DNA of 7,505 nt from positions 1 through 7,505 of the forward strand of contig CAMLMI010000228.1 of NCBI GenBank assembly GCA_946480965.1, read 5' to 3'. The stretch is from an uncultured Verrucomicrobiales bacterium (GTDB lineage Bacteria; Verrucomicrobiota; Verrucomicrobiae; Limisphaerales; CANJSG01). The stretch's first letter is position 1; each line of letters starts with the position of its first letter. The position numbers and the translations under genes were made by a program. The notes below the pieces were generated by a model. It ran no database searches and had not been told where the DNA came from. It saw nothing but the letters and a program-made list of their open reading frames with translations. Below are positions 4,901 to 7,505 of this stretch, in pieces.

Positions 4901-7078
4901 CTCGCCCAAGGCGGCGCGTTCATGATGGCCTCGATGGAGATCCTCAGCCGCCTGACCAACGACGGCTCTTTCCATTTCGTCACGAATGTCTTCAAGGTGC
5001 GTTCCTTCGAGGCGGACGTGACGTTGCCGCAGATCGAAGGCGTGGACGGCGATCCGGTTTCCTCCGGCATGTTCATCGACCTCGACTACTCGGCCTTCCC
5101 CAGCTTCGAGTTCTTCGAGCTCGGGCCCGACGTGGCCGACACCGTCCGTGCCTACACGAACGCCGCGCCGGTCTTCTTCGACACCGCGAGCTTCGAGGCG
5201 GGCGGCGTGCGCTTCCCGCGCGTGGGCGAGGACAGCACGAACCGAACGTTGCTGCTCTCCTTCCCGCTGGAGGCCATTCCCACGGACAATCCCGCGCCCG
5301 ACAACCGCGCCACCGTGCTGGGCCGCGCGCTCAGCTTCCTCGTGCCCGGCCTCAACGGCATCGGCAACGTCGCGCTGGATCGCGGTTCCTACACGCTGCC
5401 GTCGCAGATGATCGTGGAAGTGGGCGACGAAGACCTCGCCGGTTCCGGCACGCTCGCCGTGACCGCCGCCAGCAGCACCGCGCCCAATGGCGTCTCGATC
5501 ACCCTGCTGGAGACGGCCCGGCCGGGATTGTTCCGGGGCGCCGTGCCCATCGATCCGGCCAACGGCGCTTCGGCTCCGGGCCGTTTGCGCGCGGCGGCCG
5601 ACGACGATCTGTGGATCGACTACGCCGACGCTTCCGCCGGAGAATCCGTCCGCGCCCAGGCCTACATCGACACCGCGCCGCCGGTGATCAGCGGCCGGAC
5701 CATCGAAATCGAATACGGCGAAGCCATCCTCTCCTGGGAGACCGACGAGGCCGCCGACGCGCTCGTGCAGTTCGGCGAATCCCGCTTCCTCAGCCGCACC
5801 GCGTATTCCGCCGACTTCGACGTGACACGTTCGCTCACGCTTGCGGGCCTCGCGCCGGACCGCACCTACTTCTACCAGCTCGTCAGCCGTGACGAGGCGG
5901 GCAACACCGTCATCGACGACAACAACGGCCAGCTCTACACCTTCCGCACCCTCAAGCCGCTCACGCCCCCGTGGTTCGACGACCTCGAAAACGACGGCTC
6001 GAACTGGACCGTGGTGGACGGCGAAGGCTCCTTCCGCAGTTGGGAACACGGCACGCCTTCCGGCCCGCTCGGAGAATCCGCCTACTCGGGCAACCAAGTC
6101 TGGGGCGTGAACCTCAACGGCGGAAACTACGACCAGTCGCAGACCCTGCTCGTCTCGCCCGGCATCGATCTCACCGGCCTTTCCGCCGCGACGCTGCGCT
6201 TCCAGACCGCCTACGAGTTCCCGATCTTCGAGTTCGACATCGGCGAGATCGCGCAGGTTTACATCACCACCAACGGCGGCGCGGCCTGGACGCTGTTGGA
6301 GGACTTCACCCAGTTCGAGAGCAGCTTTGGCTGGGAGGAGAACGAGTTCGACCTCGCGCCCTATCTCGGCAGCGTTGTCCGCATCGGCTTCTACTACGAG
6401 ATGCTCTCCTTCTCCTCCGAGAACCGTCCCGGCTGGCTGATCGACGACGTAGCCGTGGAGGCGCTCGCGGGCCCGATCGGCAACATCGTCCGCGTCACCA
6501 ACAACCTCTCCCAAGCCAGCTTCACGCTCGGCGGTCCCACCAACCGGATCGGGGCCGGCTACAGCGTCGTCTTCGACCAGATGCCGGCCGGCGACTACAC
6601 GATCACTTGGCACGCCGTGACGAACTATCTCGCGCCGTCGCCGTCCACGCAGACCCTGGCCGAAGGCGGCGCGATCACTTTCGCCGCGACCTACACCTTC
6701 CCCGACACCAACACCAACGGCATCTCCGACCTCTGGGAACAGGCGAACTTCGGCGCCGTGGAACCGGTCCATCCGCCTACGCGCGACTCCGACCTCGACG
6801 GCGCTTCGGACCGCGACGAATTCCTCGCGGGCACCGATCCGAAGAGCGCTTCGTCCTACCTCGCGCTGGACGCGGAACCGTCGTCCAGCAACGGAGGCGT
6901 CATGTTTCGTTGGTCCCAGCAGATCGGCCTCTCCTATCGTTTGGAACAAACCGCCGACCTGACGACGTGGTCTCTCCTCCGCGACTGGCAACGCGCCACC
7001 AACACCGTCGGCGAACTGGAATTGCCCCCCGCCGCCCAGACCGATTCCGCCATCATCCGCCTCCAGGTGAGGCCTTGA
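1994..7078 (+). CDS. Secreted multidomain S8 (KP-43-like) subtilisin family serine peptidase, 1694 aa
   Basis: Exported endopeptidase, probably for extracellular protein breakdown. GTG start: residues 1-24 form a Sec signal peptide (RR, then a Phe/Trp/Leu-rich core, Ala-Ala end). Next come a fervidolysin-like prodomain (about 54-125) and a second small alpha/beta segment (132-205). The S8 domain (about 220-550) has all catalytic residues: D236 in VADSGLD, H273 in HSHGTHCAG, oxyanion N384 in SAGNAG, S477 in GGTSQAGPHVSG. A KP-43-type beta-barrel follows (560-678; LAYTD, ALVNDLDLEV, NNVE, QDFALV). Then come DRGAY plus Fn3-like module 1 (690-878), a Rossmann/amidotransferase-like domain (884-1124), DRGSY plus Fn3-like module 2 (1127-1322), a MAM-like jelly roll (1328-1493), a PEGA-like domain (1495-1570), Asp-rich Ca-binding motifs (1571-1617) and a C-terminal YRLEQTADLTTW domain (1637-1694). 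There is no C-terminal membrane anchor, LPXTG or PEP-CTERM, so it is either released or sorted by the last domain. Domain names after the barrel are by pattern only; the peptidase call is firm. Confidence 0.95.
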   Translation: MISRRGFCWALLFLLGTARTLLAADAKPIRLRNETLSPPAKSAIAQSAVATPLEGLHLVQLVGPVEAAWRETLRTNGVELLRAVPTDAFVARANRANRARLLSLPFVTWVGDYRPEHKVFRGLRLPTLNSTTPIRVVLPPKPTAADLAGLRGILRSVRVAQASRWGVILEAQANARQIAQLAASDAVLWIENTPKPALYDEVSSKIVGGSSGTPGTPSAVNQLGFDGDGVIVAVADSGLDDGVAATMHPDMLGRTPAFFHYGQLDSGADEHSHGTHCAGIIAGNGSLGETDENGFLFGLGVAPGASIVGQRIFDGIGNYEAPPTMETLTRDAVRAGAVIGSNSWGEDTQGRYDTFAQEFDALVRDADFGTPGDQPYILEFSAGNAGPGSQTIGTPAVAKNVIATGASANDRPELLVYVDDISAMADFSSRGPAEDGRIKPDVTAPGTWIASLQSSSATSEYAWGEISANYQYQGGTSQAGPHVSGAAAIFVQYYRETHGGATPSPALVKAALIDSAQDMDDFWGTDPTPNHDEGWGRVDLTTLIGSPRRHDFVEQTNLLTQGLVWEHRVVVASSDEPLKITLAYTDVPGFPAVIPALVNDLDLEVVSPNGEVFFGNVFDEGESIPGGASDKINNVEAIRLFEPSPGEYRVRIHARAVSDDARGDTAAIDQDFALVASGDLPLPGVGVLFMDRGAYRAPDTIRLRLIDPDLAGQTTATITLTSSVEAAGETITLFASGTGGVFTNSVLTATGTATADGRLQIAHGSQITATYQDGAPAFPRTARAVADFNPPVITAVGTDAEFGRTLVQWTTDEPATSLVVFGPSGNVATAVSARGLDTDHTVTLSGLVRGQAYEFYVVSTDEAGNTRTNDNNGQRFAFTALGAPPVLVVNNYGDSGGLDDTPPIPVTEYTDTLDALGIGHDVWDVAEQGQSPTAADLAPYRCVLWRVNDSFWVPNNSLSLAERSAVTNYLAQGGAFMMASMEILSRLTNDGSFHFVTNVFKVRSFEADVTLPQIEGVDGDPVSSGMFIDLDYSAFPSFEFFELGPDVADTVRAYTNAAPVFFDTASFEAGGVRFPRVGEDSTNRTLLLSFPLEAIPTDNPAPDNRATVLGRALSFLVPGLNGIGNVALDRGSYTLPSQMIVEVGDEDLAGSGTLAVTAASSTAPNGVSITLLETARPGLFRGAVPIDPANGASAPGRLRAAADDDLWIDYADASAGESVRAQAYIDTAPPVISGRTIEIEYGEAILSWETDEAADALVQFGESRFLSRTAYSADFDVTRSLTLAGLAPDRTYFYQLVSRDEAGNTVIDDNNGQLYTFRTLKPLTPPWFDDLENDGSNWTVVDGEGSFRSWEHGTPSGPLGESAYSGNQVWGVNLNGGNYDQSQTLLVSPGIDLTGLSAATLRFQTAYEFPIFEFDIGEIAQVYITTNGGAAWTLLEDFTQFESSFGWEENEFDLAPYLGSVVRIGFYYEMLSFSSENRPGWLIDDVAVEALAGPIGNIVRVTNNLSQASFTLGGPTNRIGAGYSVVFDQMPAGDYTITWHAVTNYLAPSPSTQTLAEGGAITFAATYTFPDTNTNGISDLWEQANFGAVEPVHPPTRDSDLDGASDRDEFLAGTDPKSASSYLALDAEPSSSNGGVMFRWSQQIGLSYRLEQTADLTTWSLLRDWQRATNTVGELELPPAAQTDSAIIRLQVRP
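4058..4627 (+). repeat. Internal duplication, copy 1 (DRGAY + Fn3-like module of the subtilase)
   Basis: Codes for residues of about 689-878. Landmarks shared with copy 2, in the same order, are: DRGxY (D691), D-x-DLAG, ETITLFASGTGG, DGRLQIA, a Pro-Pro-Val-Ile joint (N789-I793), W-x-TDE, L-x-GL-x-x-x-x-x-Y, and DEAGNT followed by DNNGQ. The first half is a beta domain; the second half looks like an Fn3 domain of the purple-acid-phosphatase/cadherin-associated style (TDEPATSLVVFG). DNA identity is highest around GCGGGCAACACC. Confidence 0.75.
5369..5957 (+). repeat. Internal duplication, copy 2 (DRGSY + Fn3-like module of the subtilase)
   Basis: Codes for residues of about 1126-1322. It repeats the landmarks of copy 1 at a constant offset of 438-439 residues: D1129 against D691, P1230 against P791. 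It includes DEDLAG, SITLLETARPG, APPVIS, SWETDEAADALVQFG, LTLAGLAPDRTYFYQLVSRDEAGNT and DNNGQ (given here as short motifs, not a continuous string). The equal offset at both ends shows that the whole two-domain unit was duplicated, with the amidotransferase-like domain lying between the copies. Confidence 0.75.
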
Positions 7079-7087
7079 GAATCGACC

Positions 7088-7118
7088 GCGTTCCTGCGGG
7101 AAACGCACGCGTTCTGCC
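7088..7118. repeat. Small hairpin overlapping a pair of direct repeats after the subtilase stop
   Basis: GCGTTCC (7088-7094) pairs with GGAAACGC (7099-7106), with one bulged A and a 4-nt loop. The same stretch carries the near-direct repeats CGCGTTCCTGC (7087-7097) and CGCGTTCTGCC (7108-7118), and the AACG/CGTT arms at 7102-7113 allow a competing fold. The three Ts at 7119-7121 are too few for a good intrinsic terminator. Its role is unclear. Confidence 0.3.
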
Positions 7119-7181
7119 TTTAACGCCTCGGGCCAGGACGGAGCGGTGCAGAGCCGCCCGACGGCGTGAGCGTGGCGATAC

Positions 7182-7211
7182 CAGCCGAGATTCGGGCTGC
7201 TTGGCGTTTTT
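7182..7211 (+). terminator. Candidate intrinsic terminator for the subtilase gene
   Basis: CAGCCGA (7182-7188) pairs with TCGGGCTG (7192-7199), with one bulged G and a 3-nt loop GAT. A run of five Ts follows at 7207-7211 after a 7-nt spacer. It lies 104 bp after the subtilase stop, in the convergent gap, and 15 bp before the stop of the opposing gene. The long spacer between stem and T-run weakens the call. Read on the minus strand the hairpin lacks a T-run. Confidence 0.35.
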
Positions 7212-7225
7212 GGGATTCGTTTCGG

Positions 7226-7505
7226 CTACGCCAACCGCTTCCACACCCGCAGCGCCTCGGTGACGCTCCAGGCCTGCGCGTCGCAGCCCCGGGAGGCGTG
7301 CGGGGCGTCGCCGTCGAGGTTCTCCGGCAATTGGCCGAGGCTGCCTTCCTCCAAGAGCCGCGCCACGCTGCCCAGATAGGCCCGCGCGGCGGCGGTCGCT
7401 TCCGGCGATTCGCCGTAGGCCAGGGCCAGGGCTTCGCAGAAGGTCGGCAGCGTCCAGCCCCAGCCGGTGCCGTTGTGGTAGGCGGGCTTGCGGCGCGTGT
7501 CCTCG
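7226..7505 (-). CDS. Glycogen debranching enzyme (amylo-alpha-1,6-glucosidase type), C-terminal fragment
   Basis: Only the last 92 residues and the TAG stop (7228-7226 on the minus strand) are inside the window; the gene continues past 7505. The frame reads EDTRRKPAYHNGTGWGWTLP, then FCEALALAYG, a helical stretch AARAYLGSVARLLEEG, LGQLPENLDGD, PHASRGCDAQAWSVTEALR and VWKRLA. The pattern 'AYHNGTxWxW...FxEAL...GxLGQLPExxDGDxPHxxRGCxAQAWSVxExLR' is the end of the (alpha/alpha)6 barrel of the bacterial/archaeal GDE_C domain, which hydrolyses alpha-1,6 branch glucose from limit dextrin in cytoplasmic glycogen turnover. The catalytic acids lie outside this fragment or cannot be assigned from it. 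It ends convergent to the subtilase with a 147-bp gap. Another (alpha/alpha)6 glycosidase is possible but less likely given the RGCDAQAWSV signature. No gene symbol is given because bacterial usage varies. Confidence 0.85.
   Translation of the reverse strand, partial: EDTRRKPAYHNGTGWGWTLPTFCEALALAYGESPEATAAARAYLGSVARLLEEGSLGQLPENLDGDAPHASRGCDAQAWSVTEALRVWKRLA

Noticed and set aside
4417..5892. 491-codon plus-strand frame within the protease gene
   Set aside because: It is a +1-type shadow with Arg/His/Pro-rich sequence inside a gene whose own frame encodes recognisable duplicated domains.
2888..7108. 1406-codon open frame on the minus strand opposite the protease gene
   Set aside because: Same composition artefact. 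The plus-strand frame has a signal peptide, full catalytic triad and ordered domains, while the antisense product is His/Arg/Gly/Val-rich without motifs.
1..7505. tRNA or rRNA genes, insertion sequences, attachment sites, phage or defence genes
   Set aside because: Reading both strands showed no cloverleaf with acceptor end, no transposase or integrase motifs, and no flanking terminal repeats. The coding content is housekeeping plus one secreted protease.

Overview
The window is GC-rich (codon third positions are almost all G or C) and most likely comes from a member of the Verrucomicrobiota. The evidence is the huge secreted subtilase: it combines a C-terminal Asp-rich 'DTNxNGISDxWE ... DSDxDGxSDxxE(F)LAGTDP' block with a final 'YRLEQTADLTTW' domain, a pairing I associate with Verrucomicrobiota exported proteins. 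Starts without Shine-Dalgarno sequences also fit. The lineage is inferred from memory of these families, not from a database search.

Layout, left to right. Positions 1-107 may hold the start of a minus-strand gene that leaves the window (weak call), followed by a GC hairpin at 112-128. A small hypothetical helical protein (89 aa) runs 147-416. The gap to the next gene is almost entirely filled by a degenerate 7-nt-periodic tract (404-501, 14 units) that includes the small gene's stop codon and ends one base before the ATG of mnmE. mnmE (503-1858) is complete, with all GTPase motifs and the C-terminal FCxGK motif, and encodes the tRNA wobble-uridine modification GTPase. The 135-bp gap after it (1859-1993) holds two adjacent palindromes (1874-1911 and 1914-1942), then a plausible sigma70-type promoter (1959-1987) positioned to start transcription at or next to the GTG start codon of the next gene.

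That gene (1994-7078, 1694 aa) takes up two thirds of the window. It encodes a secreted multidomain S8 peptidase: signal peptide, prodomain, intact Asp/His/Ser triad, a KP-43-like beta-barrel, two copies of a 'DRG(A/S)Y + Fn3-like' module separated by a Rossmann/glutamine-amidotransferase-like domain, a MAM-like jelly roll, a PEGA-like domain, a Ca-binding Asp block and a C-terminal Verrucomicrobiota-type domain. Downstream, a 147-bp convergent gap carries a small hairpin and a candidate terminator. The last 280 bp hold the 3' end of a minus-strand glycogen-debranching-type enzyme.

The genes do not form an obvious single pathway: tRNA modification, extracellular proteolysis and glycogen turnover lie side by side. 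The small ORF and mnmE may be co-transcribed. The subtilase seems to be its own unit with its own promoter. I see no mobile element, CRISPR array, RNA gene or defence system. The most unusual items are the heptanucleotide lattice in front of mnmE and the architecture of the giant protease.
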